This document shows positions 51,203 to 60,081 of a DNA stretch of 64,000 bases, one piece after another. Made by a program: the position numbers and the translations under genes. Position 1 is the first letter of the stretch. Every line of letters begins with the position of its first letter. The DNA lies in the NCBI GenBank assembly GCA_016719485.1, contig JADJZB010000002.1:434001-498000 (forward strand). Direction: 5' to 3'. The notes below the pieces were generated by a model. That model was not told the origin of the DNA, did no database searches, and saw only the letters and a list, made by a program, of their open reading frames with translations. This DNA is from Holophagales bacterium (GTDB taxonomy: Bacteria > Acidobacteriota > Thermoanaerobaculia > UBA5066).

Positions 51203-52492
51203 ACGGCGCCGACACCGCCTGGATGCTCCTGTCGACGGCTCTCGTCCTCCTGATGACGCCGGCGCTCGCCTTCTTCTACGGCGGGCTCGTGCGGTCGAAG
51301 AACGCCCTGAACACCATGATGATGAGCGTCGCGTCGCTCGGCTTCGTCGGTGTGGCGTGGGCGCTCTTCGGCTACTCGCTCTCGTTCGCTCCCGGGTCGC
51401 CGGCTCTCGGCGGCCTCGGATGGGCGCTTCTTTCCGGCGTCGGCCTCGATCCGGGACCCGCCGCCGCGACGATTCCGCACCTCCTGTTCCTGGCCTACCA
51501 GGGGACGTTCGCCATCGTCACGGCGGCGCTCATCTCGGGCGCGATCGTGGAACGGATGAGGTTCGGGCCGTATCTCGCGTTCATCACGCTCTGGTCGCTC
51601 CTACGCGCCGGTCGCGCACTGGGTCTGGGGCGGCGGCATCCTGGCGACCCTCGGCGCCCTCGACTTCGCCGGCGGCACGGTCGTCCACGTCAACGCGGGC
51701 GCCGCTGCGCTCGTCGCGGCGATCGTCCTCGGCCCGCGGAAGGACTACGCCCGCCAGGCGATGCTCCCCCACAACGTTCCCTTCACGATCCTCGGGGCCG
51801 GGCTGCTCTGGTTCGGCTGGTTCGGATTCAACGGCGGCAGCGCGCTCGCGGCGAACGAGGCGGCGGCGCTGGCCTTCGTCAACAGCTTCCTCGCTCCCTG
51901 CGCCACCCTCGTCGTCTGGACGCTCCTCGACCTCGCCCGGAACAGGAAGGCGACGGCGGTCGGCGCGGCGACCGGCATCGTCGTCGGGCTCGTCGCCATC
52001 ACCCCGGCGGCCGGCCTCGTCTCCCCCGTCTCCGCCCTCGCGCTCGGCGCGATCGCGGCCTTCCCGTCGTACTTCGCGATCGTCTGGCGCGCCCGGACCC
52101 GCCTCGACGACTCCCTCGACGTCGTCGCGGCGCACGGCCTGGGAGGGTTCGTCGGAGCGCTGCTGACCGGTGTCCTCGCCCAGGCCTCGTGGGGCTCCCC
52201 TGCCGACGGCCTCCTCTTCGGAAACCCGCGCCAGCTCCTCGTCCAGCTCGTGGCCTCGCTCGCCGCCATGGCGTGGAGCGGTGGCGTCACCTTCGTCCTC
52301 CTGAAGACCATCGGCGCCCTGAGCCCGCTTCGGGCGAACGCGGGCGAGGAAGGGCTCGGCCTCGACGTCAGCCAGCACGGCGAGGAGGCCTACACCTCGG
52401 GCGAGGGCGCCCTGCTCCTGCTGCGAGACTCCGTGCCCGTGCCGCTCCGAGACCTGTCTGCGCCGGTACTCCCTTCGGAGGTGAATCCGTGA
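51199..52492 (+). CDS. amt: Ammonium transporter Amt (one apparent frameshift)
   Basis: The inner-membrane ammonium channel begins in one frame with TALVLLMTPALAFFYGGLVR, SKNALNTMMMSV and FLAYQGTFAIVTAALISGAI. It continues in the next frame with YAPVAHWVWGGGILATLGAL, FAGGTVVHVNAGAAALVAA, LGAGLLWFGWFGFNGGSALA, VVAAHGLGGFVGALLTG and a C-terminal tail. The change occurs at about 51600, where LWSL should run into a tyrosine-containing helix. Loss of two bases (expected CTC-GTC-TAC, seen CTC-C-TAC) would explain it. The joined protein of about 430 residues has the normal eleven-helix length and both pore histidines (HVNAG, AHGLGG). It is coupled to the PII gene by a four-base overlap. Confidence 0.88.
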
Positions 52493-52875
52493 AGCTCGTC
52501 GTGGCCGTCGTCCGGCCCGAGAAAGTGAACGACGTCCTGGAGGCCCTCTTTCGGGCCGACGTCCAGGGACTGACGATCTCGCGCGTGAAGGGGCACGGCG
52601 GAGAGACCGAGCGCGTGGAGACTTACCGCGGCACGACCGTGAAGATGGAGCTCTCGGAGAAGGTGCGGCTCGAGATCGGCGTGTCGAACCACTTCGTCGA
52701 GACGACGGTCTCGGCCATCGCCACGGCGGCCCGTACCGGCGAGGTGGGAGACGGGAAGATCTTCGTCCTGCCGGTCGAGCGGATCGTGAGGATCCGCACG
52801 GGCGAGGTCGACCAGGCGGCGGTCACGCCGGTCGGGGTCGAACCGCATCCGGAGCGGGCGACGGTCGCCGGCTGA
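52489..52875 (+). CDS. glnK: PII nitrogen-regulatory protein (GlnB/GlnK family)
   Basis: A 128-residue cytoplasmic signalling protein. The PII core is KLVVAVVRPEKVNDVLEALF. The T-loop region includes VETYRGTTVKMELSEKVRLE with the conserved Tyr in the usual place for uridylylation. The second PII signature is TGEVGDGKIFVLPVERIVRIRTGE. The last 15 residues extend past the normal 112. The GTG start overlaps the amt stop, the usual amt-glnK arrangement in which PII blocks the channel when nitrogen is plentiful. Confidence 0.93.
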   Translation: MKLVVAVVRPEKVNDVLEALFRADVQGLTISRVKGHGGETERVETYRGTTVKMELSEKVRLEIGVSNHFVETTVSAIATAARTGEVGDGKIFVLPVERIVRIRTGEVDQAAVTPVGVEPHPERATVAG

Positions 52876-52888
52876 ATCGCGGGAGAGC

Positions 52889-52920
52889 CCCGGGGGGCGG
52901 GCAGGAGCGCACCCCCCGGG
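52889..52920. terminator. Bidirectional hairpin between PII and isochorismatase-family genes
   Basis: Perfect 9-bp stem CCCGGGGGG / CCCCCCGGG with a 14-base loop in the 49-base gap between two convergent genes. It could end transcription from both sides. No T-run. Confidence 0.7.
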
Positions 52921-52924
52921 CACG

Positions 52925-53518
52925 TCATCCGGCTGGCTGGCCGTCCTTCAGGAGGCCCGAGAGCTCCTTGAATCGCGGGTGGTTCTTGTCCCGCGCCCAT
53001 TCGAAGCCGACCGACTCGTGGTTCGTGATCGACGCGCCCGCCGCCGCCATCCGCTCGAGCGCGTGACGACGGTACTCCTCGCCGCGACCGCTGACCGCGT
53101 CCCACGCGACGTGCACCTGGTTGCCCCAGTGAATCAGCTCGAGGACCGTCTGCATCACGCAGACGTGCGCCTCGATTCCGGCGACGACGATCTGTCGCGG
53201 TCCCGAGCGCAGCCGCGGGCGCAGCTCGTCGAGGGCCCGCAGGAACGCCGGCTCACCGCAGCATCCAAAGGAGGTCTTGGCGAGCGAGCGCTTCGGCGTG
53301 GTGAGAGCCTCGAACCCCGCCATCACGTCCGGGTGGGTCGGGCCCAGCCCTTTCGGGTACTGCTCCGTCAGGATCACCGGCACACCGAACATCTCCGACA
53401 GCTTCATCAGCCGAAGCGTCGACGCGACGACCAGGCGGGGTCGATGGATCACGTCCATCAGCTTCCCCTGCAGGTCGATCACGACGAGGGCGCTTCGTCC
53501 CGCGTCCAGCAGCTCCAT
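52925..53518 (-). CDS. Isochorismatase-family cysteine hydrolase
   Basis: A 197-residue cytoplasmic hydrolase. The family triad is visible: Asp14 in ALVVIDLQGKL, Lys in the TTPKRSLAKTSF segment, and the nucleophile Cys in VVAGIEAHVCVMQT. The cis-peptide region GIEAHVCV matches the YcaC-like branch. The substrate is unknown. It lies 66 bases downstream of the baeRF-family gene on the same strand and may be co-transcribed with it. Confidence 0.92.
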   Translation of the reverse strand: MELLDAGRSALVVIDLQGKLMDVIHRPRLVVASTLRLMKLSEMFGVPVILTEQYPKGLGPTHPDVMAGFEALTTPKRSLAKTSFGCCGEPAFLRALDELRPRLRSGPRQIVVAGIEAHVCVMQTVLELIHWGNQVHVAWDAVSGRGEEYRRHALERMAAAGASITNHESVGFEWARDKNHPRFKELSGLLKDGQPAG

Positions 53519-53584
53519 CTCCCACCTCCACGGCGCCAGGGCGCCGGCTCATGATGCCAGCGCCGTGCGAAGGCGGCGCCGTCG

Positions 53585-54727
53585 TCACCAACGGAACATC
53601 GCGACGGCCGCGGCCTCTTCCGGCATCCGCGCCGGATCGAGGACGACGACCTCCCCCCCGCGGGACAGGACGATCTCGGCGAGGTCGTCCAGGACGTCGT
53701 CGTCCTGCGGCCCCGTCTGCCCGGCGTGCAGCGTCACCTCGCCGGTCGTCCGGTCCACCCGGCCGAAGAGCGGACGCCGGTCGGAGACCAGGAGGCGACG
53801 GACCCGTCCGAGAACGGCGGCCTCGGCGATATGCGTGAGGATGTCCGACGCGAGCCCCCGGTCGTGCTGCTCCCGAAACTCCCCGACGAGGGCCTCGTCC
53901 CGCGCATCCAGCGCCTTCCGGGCCTCGGGGAGCGTTCGCGCGTACAGCTCGTCCGTCCCGGCGTCGTCGACGGCACCCTCCACGAACTCGGCATTGAGCC
54001 CGGATGGCCCGCAGGCCTCGCGGAAGGCGGGCAGGAGAGGGCCGGCCCCCGCCACGACGACCGGCGCGCGATCGTCGAGCACCCGGCCCAGTGCCGCGCC
54101 GACGGCGCGGAAGAAACGCAGCAGCTCCTCCCGGCGGCTTCCGTCGCTCTCGGCGGGCGCCTTTCCGGGGCCCGATCCTGCGGACCGGGACCCGCCCCGG
54201 GACGACCCGCCCCGTCCGCCCGCCGCGCCGACCGGAACGTTCTCGACGCGCTCCGGCAGGCCGGGGACGTGCCGCGGGACGAGACCGCGCTCCGAGCTCT
54301 CGAAGAGGGCGACCTTTCGGGAGGACAGAGAGAGGACGAAGTAGCGATGGCGATCCTGGAGACACTTGAGAATCGGCTTCACGTGGAAGCTGTCGGCGAC
54401 GACGGCTCTCTCGGGGGGAGCGGGCCAGAGCCGGTAGACCTCGAAGAGGCCTTCGGCGCGGAACACCGCGAGACCGTCGGGACCGGGCCCGAAAACGTCG
54501 GCCGCCCCTGCGATCCCGGTGAGCGGCGCGAGAAGCTCCTTCACGAGGCGGACGTCGTAGCGCTCGCCGAGCAGCGCCTCGACCTGTCGGACCAGCGCGC
54601 GGAACCGGACCGGGGCCATCGCGAGATCGGGACCGTGCCGGGGAAGGGGGAGGAACAGCGAGATGCACGGTTCGGTACGGGGCGAGAGAAGGTTCTGGAG
54701 GTCTTCAGAGGTCGGCTTCTTCGGCAT
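53585..54727 (-). CDS. baeRF-family (AOC03_06830-type) ribosome-associated factor
   Basis: A 380-residue cytoplasmic protein. The N-terminal domain starts with LLSPRTEPCISLFLPLPRHG, a pattern typical of the bacterial archaeo-eukaryotic release-factor (baeRF) family 3. A mid-region eRF1-like domain (HYFVLSLSSRKVALFE-type segment, RHRYFVLSL) follows, and a C-terminal domain near 290-380 with LASDILTHIAEAAVLGRV and LSRGGEVVVLDPARMP. A low-complexity Gly/Ser/Arg insert sits near 175-195. Members are thought to bind ribosomes in hibernation or rescue. Direct evidence for this protein is lacking. Confidence 0.8.
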   Translation of the reverse strand: MPKKPTSEDLQNLLSPRTEPCISLFLPLPRHGPDLAMAPVRFRALVRQVEALLGERYDVRLVKELLAPLTGIAGAADVFGPGPDGLAVFRAEGLFEVYRLWPAPPERAVVADSFHVKPILKCLQDRHRYFVLSLSSRKVALFESSERGLVPRHVPGLPERVENVPVGAAGGRGGSSRGGSRSAGSGPGKAPAESDGSRREELLRFFRAVGAALGRVLDDRAPVVVAGAGPLLPAFREACGPSGLNAEFVEGAVDDAGTDELYARTLPEARKALDARDEALVGEFREQHDRGLASDILTHIAEAAVLGRVRRLLVSDRRPLFGRVDRTTGEVTLHAGQTGPQDDDVLDDLAEIVLSRGGEVVVLDPARMPEEAAAVAMFRW

Positions 54728-54829
54728 GGGCGAGTCCCTCCGGTGCCCTCGCTAGAACGATAAGGGGGGGGCACCGCATTCCCGCCACTCTCCCGCCGCT
54801 CGACGCCTCTCACGGGGTAGCATCGAGGG

Positions 54830-56332
54830 GTGTGGAGGCGTCGCCCGGCAATGATCGGGCTCGTTGTCGTGGTGCTGCTGGCGGCAGGGGCATGCCGGGA
54901 ACGGGACCGTGGCCGCGAGCTCCACGTCATCTGGCCGACCGACGTCGAGACGCTCGACCCGAACCAGAAGTTCGAGTTCGTGACCGACACCTTCGCGATG
55001 AACGTCTTCGACCCGCTCGTTCGGTACGACCGGCAGATGGCGTTCACCGGCGGCCTCGCGACGTCCTGGGAGATCCAGGACGGCTCCGTCTGGAGATTCC
55101 GCCTTCGCGAAGGCGTGAGGTTCCACGACGGATCGACGTTGACCGCGGACGATGTCGCGTACTCGATCGACCGCCTCAAGGCCCTGCCCGACCGGGACAT
55201 CCACCGGTACGTCTCGGCGATCACCGAGGTCCGCGTCGTGGATCCGCTGACGATCGACGTGCGCTCCGAGCGCCCGGCCGGTCTCCTCTCGGTCCTCTCC
55301 TTCGTCTACGTCCTGCCGAAGCGGACCGTCGAACGCCTCGGAACCGAGGAGTTCTTCCGCGCCCCATCCGGGACAGGCCCCTACCGGGTTGCAGGGTGGA
55401 AGAAGGGTGACTTCCTGAGACTGGAGGCCCACCCCGACTACTGGGGCGATCGCCCCTCGGTGCGGGCCGCTCTCTTCCGGGTCGTCACGGAAGACGATGC
55501 CATGTGGACCGAGGCGCGCCGCCTCTCCCCGGCGATCGTCTTCTCCCCCACGCGCACGACATGGGCCGCGCACCGCGACGACGCCTGGTTCCGTCTCGTC
55601 GAACGCCCGGGGCTCGGCGTTCACTTCCTGGCGCTGCGCGTTTCCGGGGGCCCCGCCAATCCCCTCTCCGACGTCCGGGTCCGGCGGGCCCTGCGGGCCG
55701 CCATCGACACCCGCAAGGTCGCCTCTGCGCTCCCCGGCGAAGGGGCCTTCCCCGCCAGCCAGCTCGTTCCGCCCGCCATCATCGGGTTCAATCCCGACCT
55801 CTCCGTTCCCGCTTTCGTTCCCGGAGCTGCCCGGAGCATGCTCGAAGAGGCTGGATTCCGGCAGTCCGAGCCGCTGCGGTTCCTCACCCTGAAGGGAGGC
55901 GGGCCGCTCGGCCGGGAGATCATCTCGGCACTGGGCGCCGCGGGAGTCGAGGTGCGCGAGGAGCAGGTCAGCATCGAGGAGTTCGAGCGCCGCTCCACCG
56001 CCTGCGACGCCGACCTCTTCTTCTCGGGGTGGATCTGCGCCACCGGGGACGCGGGGGAGCTCTTCGAGGGGAACTTCTACTCGAAGGGGTCCAGGGGAAA
56101 TGCGTGCGGTTACGGTTCCGGCGAGCTGGACGCGGCGGTGGAGATGATCGGAAGGACCCTCGACCCCGCCGCCCGGCGCGACTTGCTGCAGCAGGCGATG
56201 AAGCGGCTCGTCGACGACCTCCCCTGGATCCCGCTCATCGTCACCTACGACCGCCACGCCCTGACCCCGGGCGTCGTCTGGGAGACCCGGGCCGACGGCC
56301 AGCTCGATCTGCGCGACGTGAGGCTGAAGTGA
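54830..56332 (+). CDS. Family 5 extracellular solute-binding lipoprotein (oligopeptide-type)
   Basis: A 500-residue exported protein. Its lipobox is LLAAGAC at residues ~16-22. The SBP_bac_5 fold follows: ETLDPNQKFEFVTDTFAMNV, LATSWEIQDGSVWRFRLREG and VRFHDGSTLTADDVAYSIDR, then the C-terminal YGSGELDAAVEM block and LPWIPLIV. This family binds peptides or nickel for ABC importers, but no permease or ATPase gene is near. The GTG start at 54830 is chosen, and an ATG at 54851 is possible. Its stop overlaps the start of a hybrid histidine kinase (GTGA), so it may act as the kinase's ligand-sensing partner. Confidence 0.88.
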   Translation: MWRRRPAMIGLVVVVLLAAGACRERDRGRELHVIWPTDVETLDPNQKFEFVTDTFAMNVFDPLVRYDRQMAFTGGLATSWEIQDGSVWRFRLREGVRFHDGSTLTADDVAYSIDRLKALPDRDIHRYVSAITEVRVVDPLTIDVRSERPAGLLSVLSFVYVLPKRTVERLGTEEFFRAPSGTGPYRVAGWKKGDFLRLEAHPDYWGDRPSVRAALFRVVTEDDAMWTEARRLSPAIVFSPTRTTWAAHRDDAWFRLVERPGLGVHFLALRVSGGPANPLSDVRVRRALRAAIDTRKVASALPGEGAFPASQLVPPAIIGFNPDLSVPAFVPGAARSMLEEAGFRQSEPLRFLTLKGGGPLGREIISALGAAGVEVREEQVSIEEFERRSTACDADLFFSGWICATGDAGELFEGNFYSKGSRGNACGYGSGELDAAVEMIGRTLDPAARRDLLQQAMKRLVDDLPWIPLIVTYDRHALTPGVVWETRADGQLDLRDVRLK

Positions 56333-58278
56333 CGGCCGGCCGCACGTCCCTGCGCCGCCGTTTCGCCCTCATCTTCTCCGCGCTGATGGGCGCTCTCCTC
56401 CTCATCGTCTCGGGAACGCTCATCTTCGTGCGGGTGAGGGATCAGAAGGCCCTCCTCGAAAGGTACGCCCTCGGCTTCGCGAAGACGACGAACAACCAGC
56501 TCTGCAGCGCGTGGGGGCTCTACTACCGGGCGTACAAGTTCCGCGACATCGTCCGCGACACGATGCAGCTGAACGAGGACCTGCACCGCCTCTTCATCCT
56601 GTCGGTGTCGGGCGACGTCCTCTTCGACTCGATGGAGAGCCCCGACCTGATGCTCCTGCCGAAGCTCCCCAGGCGCCGCCTCGCGGACCCGGACCTCGTC
56701 TCGGTGGCGAGCCTCCAGGACGCCTGGTCCGAGCGGCGGGAGCTCGCCGGGGTCGGGCCCGTCCTGCTCGTGAGCACGCCCTACTTCGAGGAGTGGGGCC
56801 GGCACCCCTACTCGGTCCTCTACATCTTCAAGTACGACAAGGTCTGGGAACGGGTCGCCTCGGACCTCCAGTCGACTCTCTTTCTCGTCCTCCTCGCACT
56901 CGCGACGGTCGCCGGCTTCGCGTCCTGGATGGCGGGGCGGGTCGCCCGGCCGCTCCTCGGGCTGACCGAGAGCGTCCGCTCGTTCTCCGAAGGGAAGCTG
57001 AAGTCCCTTCCGCACGTTCGGACGGGCGACGAGATCGAGTCCCTCGCCGAGGCGTTCAACAGGATGTCCGAGCGGATCCAGCAGCAGGTCGAGCGGCTCG
57101 AGACGGCCAACCGCGAGCTCGCCACGCTCGACCGCATGAAGACCGACCTCCTCGCGAACGTCTCCCACGAGCTGAGGACCCCGCTGGCCGCGATCCGGGG
57201 CTACGTCGAGTTCATCCAGGAGGGGCAGCTCGGTCCGACGACCGACGCCCAGAGGAAGGGGCTCGAGGTCTGCCTCCGAAACTCCGAGCGGCTCACGAAG
57301 ACCATCAACATGCTCCTGGACTTCTCGAGGATGGAGCTCGGCCGGGTTCCGATTCGCCCGGCCCCGTTCCAGATCGGGCGACTCCTCGCCCAGATCGTCG
57401 CGGGCATCGAGGCCGATGCCCGCAAGCGCCGCATCCGGCTGAAGACGGTCGTCGAGCGGGACCTGAAGCCCGTCGACGGCGACCGCGACCGGCTCACGCA
57501 GGTGCTCGAGAACCTGATCACGAATGCCCTGAAGTTCACGCCCGACGGCGGCGAGGTCGAGGTCGGGGCCCGTCCCTCGCCGGACGAACGTCACGTCGAG
57601 GTCTGGGTCGCCGACACCGGCATCGGCATCCCGCCCGAGGAGCGCAGCCGGGTCTTCGACAAGTTCTACCAGACCGACGGCTCGGCGACGCGGCGGTTCG
57701 GCGGCATCGGCCTCGGGCTCGCCATCGTCAAGTCGATCCTCGACGCCCACGGAGCGGAGATCGTCGTCGACGGTCGCGTCGGCTCGGGCTCCGTCTTCCG
57801 CTTCTCCCTCCCGGTCGCAGCGGCCCAGACGGAGTCGGGCGTCTTCCACGGCCTCGTCACACCCGACGGCTCGACGACCGAGATCCTCGCGATCGACGAC
57901 GACTCCGACTTCCTCGCGATCCTCGGGGAGACCCTGGGAAAGCACGGTTTCGCCGTGAGGACCGCGTCGACCGCCGCGGAGGGACTCGCCGCCGCCCGGG
58001 AGAGGCCTCCCCTCCTGATCGTCCTCGACATCCGCCTCCCCGACCGCGACGGTCTCGACCTCCTGCAGGAGCTTCGCGAGGACGACGCGACCCGCAGGAC
58101 CCCGATCCTCGTCGCGTCGGTCGTCGACGAGCGGCTCGAGGGCCTGCGCCTCGGAGCCGTCGAGTACCTCGTCAAGCCCATCGACCGGGGCCGCCTCGTC
58201 GAAGCGGCGGTTCGCGCGCTGCACGCCCGGGGCGGTCGCCTCCCGTCCGGCGAGATCGCAGCCGCTCCAGAAGCCTGA
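56329..58278 (+). CDS. Hybrid sensor histidine kinase with C-terminal receiver
   Basis: A 649-residue membrane kinase. A first membrane helix (ALIFSALMGALLLIVSGTLIF) precedes a periplasmic sensor of about 150 residues. A second helix (LFLVLLALATVAGFASWMA) and HAMP (GRVARPLLGLTESVRSFSEG) follow. HisKA has the phospho-acceptor His280 in NVSHELRTPLAAIRGY. The HATPase N, G1, F and G2 boxes are LENLITNALKFTPDGG, VADTGIGIPPEE and GGIGLGLAIVKSI. The C-terminal receiver has Asp567 in LIVLDIRLPDRDG and a Lys in EYLVKPIDRG. It is coupled to the upstream solute-binding lipoprotein by a four-base overlap, which suggests ligand sensing through that protein. Confidence 0.93.
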   Translation: MTAGRTSLRRRFALIFSALMGALLLIVSGTLIFVRVRDQKALLERYALGFAKTTNNQLCSAWGLYYRAYKFRDIVRDTMQLNEDLHRLFILSVSGDVLFDSMESPDLMLLPKLPRRRLADPDLVSVASLQDAWSERRELAGVGPVLLVSTPYFEEWGRHPYSVLYIFKYDKVWERVASDLQSTLFLVLLALATVAGFASWMAGRVARPLLGLTESVRSFSEGKLKSLPHVRTGDEIESLAEAFNRMSERIQQQVERLETANRELATLDRMKTDLLANVSHELRTPLAAIRGYVEFIQEGQLGPTTDAQRKGLEVCLRNSERLTKTINMLLDFSRMELGRVPIRPAPFQIGRLLAQIVAGIEADARKRRIRLKTVVERDLKPVDGDRDRLTQVLENLITNALKFTPDGGEVEVGARPSPDERHVEVWVADTGIGIPPEERSRVFDKFYQTDGSATRRFGGIGLGLAIVKSILDAHGAEIVVDGRVGSGSVFRFSLPVAAAQTESGVFHGLVTPDGSTTEILAIDDDSDFLAILGETLGKHGFAVRTASTAAEGLAAARERPPLLIVLDIRLPDRDGLDLLQELREDDATRRTPILVASVVDERLEGLRLGAVEYLVKPIDRGRLVEAAVRALHARGGRLPSGEIAAAPEA

Positions 58279-58352
58279 AGCCCCTCTGCGACGTCCTTTT
58301 GCTCTAAGATCGCTTCGTCATCCGGGTCTGGGTAGGGCGCGAGGAGGGACAG

Positions 58353-58736
58353 ATGTCCCAGAGGCAACGGACAATCCTGATCGTCGACGACGAGGAGGAC
58401 GTCCTCGACCTGCTCCAGCTCGTCTTCGAGACGAGCGGATTCGAGGTGAGACGCGCCTCGACCGGGAAGTCCGCGGTCTCGAGCGCCTACGAGCAGCCGC
58501 CCGACGTCGTCCTCCTCGACGTGATGATGCCCGAGATGGACGGCTGGCAGGTCCTTCGAACCCTCAAGGGAGACGAGCGGACCCGGCACATCCCGGTCGT
58601 GATGCTCTCCGCCCGCGCCGAGCGGCGCGACAAGATGATCGGGCTGCAGGAAGGTGCGGAGGGCTACATCGCCAAGCCGTTCTCCCCCGCCGAGGTCGTC
58701 CGCGAAGTCCAGAGCTTTCTCGAGCGGGGCCCGTGA
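58353..58736 (+). CDS. Single-domain response regulator
   Basis: A 127-residue receiver without output domain. It has the acidic pair in ILIVDDEEDVLDLL, phospho-acceptor Asp56 in VVLLDVMMPEMDG, the Thr/Ser switch in VVMLSARAERRDK and Lys in GYIAKPFSPAEVV. It probably receives phosphate from the adjacent hybrid kinase and passes it on or acts by protein contact. Its stop overlaps the EAL gene by four bases. Confidence 0.95.
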   Translation: MSQRQRTILIVDDEEDVLDLLQLVFETSGFEVRRASTGKSAVSSAYEQPPDVVLLDVMMPEMDGWQVLRTLKGDERTRHIPVVMLSARAERRDKMIGLQEGAEGYIAKPFSPAEVVREVQSFLERGP

Positions 58737-60058
58737 GCGTCCGGGGCCCGGCCTCGGGCGAGCTGTTCGACTCTGCGTCGATGCGGGCGGAGTGGCTCCA
58801 GAACCGGGCTCGGCTGCACGACCTCGCCACGGGCCTTCCCACGCTCCCCGCGGTCGTCGACGAGGTCCGCCGCCAGCTCGAAGACCACGGCTCCATCGCC
58901 CTTCTCGCGTTCGCCCTCGCGACCGAGAGGCAGGTCGAGGAGATCTGGGGCTGGCAGTTCTACGACGACCTGATCCGCGACTTCGTCGCCGGCCTGCGCC
59001 GTGAAGCGGAGCGTGGCATCCTCCCGGCAGGCATCTTCTGCGTCCCGGCCGTCCGGAGCGACGAGGTCCTCTGTTTCGTACCGACGCAGATCCGAAACGG
59101 CTCGAACGTCCTGCCGAACGAGTGGCTCTCCGGTCTCGCGGCGCAGATGGACGGCTTCGTCGCGGCCTTCCTCGCCGAACGCCTCACGTCGATCGACAAG
59201 TACTCTTCCCACGTCGGACAGGCGCTGATCCTCTTCGACCCGAAGGTGCGCGTCGAGCGGGCCGTCTATCGCGGCCTGACCGAGGCCCGCGGCGAGGTCT
59301 ACCGACGGACGGCGAACGCGGAGGAGCGCGGGACCGAGATCCTCAGGGGGATCCTCGCCGAGCGCCGGATCGTGTCGCTCTTCCAGCCGATCCACGACCT
59401 CGTCGAGGAACGCGTGACGGGCATCGAGGCGCTCTCGCGCGGCCCGGCCGGGAGCGGCCTCGAGGACGCGGAAAGGCTCTTCTCCCTCGCCGAGAAGGCG
59501 GGTCTCGTCATCCCCCTCGAGCGCCTCTGCCGCCGGCGTTCGCTGGAAGAGGCGGCCCGGGCGCAATGGGGTCAGCTCATCTTCCTCAACATGTCACCCG
59601 CGGCAGCCCAGGACGCCGACTTCCTCGGCGGGCTTCTCGTGAGGGAGGTCCTCGACCTCTACCTCGACCCCCGGCAGGTCGTCATCGAGGTGACCGAGCG
59701 GACCTACGCGGAGAACCAGGTCCTCTTTTCGAGCGTCCTCGGCGAGCTCCGGAAGGAAGGATTCCGCATCGCGGTCGACGACCTCGGCTCCGGGTATTCG
59801 AACCTCTCCGCCCTCGCCGACATCCGGCCGGAGTTCCTGAAGTTCGACCACCTCTTCACGAAGGACATCCACCGCAACAGGATCAAGCAGGACCTCCTCG
59901 GCGCCATCCTTTCGTTCGCGATGAAGATGGAGACCCAGGTCATCGCCGAGGGCATCGAGTCGCTGGACGAGCTCGAGGCCCTGCGCCGCCTCGGCGTCCC
60001 GCTGGGCCAGGGGTTCTACCTCGGCCGTCCCGGCCCCATCGAGTCCATCGCCGCCTGA
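58733..60058 (+). CDS. EAL-domain c-di-GMP phosphodiesterase
   Basis: A 441-residue cytoplasmic protein starting at GTG 58733. The N-terminal 190 residues look like a degenerate GGDEF-type domain (DLATGLPTLPAVVDEVRRQL) with no GGDEF motif. The C-terminal EAL domain keeps the catalytic set: EALSR at 232-236, NMSP, EVTERTYAEN, AVDDLGSGYSN, FDHLFTKD, QVIAEGIES and GQGFYLG. This predicts an active phosphodiesterase that lowers c-di-GMP. The neighbours are signalling genes, and its activity may be set by the response regulator to which it is translationally coupled. Confidence 0.93.
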   Translation: MSVRGPASGELFDSASMRAEWLQNRARLHDLATGLPTLPAVVDEVRRQLEDHGSIALLAFALATERQVEEIWGWQFYDDLIRDFVAGLRREAERGILPAGIFCVPAVRSDEVLCFVPTQIRNGSNVLPNEWLSGLAAQMDGFVAAFLAERLTSIDKYSSHVGQALILFDPKVRVERAVYRGLTEARGEVYRRTANAEERGTEILRGILAERRIVSLFQPIHDLVEERVTGIEALSRGPAGSGLEDAERLFSLAEKAGLVIPLERLCRRRSLEEAARAQWGQLIFLNMSPAAAQDADFLGGLLVREVLDLYLDPRQVVIEVTERTYAENQVLFSSVLGELRKEGFRIAVDDLGSGYSNLSALADIRPEFLKFDHLFTKDIHRNRIKQDLLGAILSFAMKMETQVIAEGIESLDELEALRRLGVPLGQGFYLGRPGPIESIAA

Positions 60059-60081
60059 CGTTCGTGACCGGAGCACCAGGC

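Noticed and set aside
54830..56332. Solute-binding protein as part of an ABC peptide importer
   Set aside because: No permease or ATPase gene is adjacent, and the gene overlaps a kinase gene. A sensing role is more likely than transport.
58288..58310. Sigma-54-like sequence before the response regulator gene (TGCGACG then TTTTGC)
   Set aside because: The spacing between the two elements is one base too long and the GG is absent.
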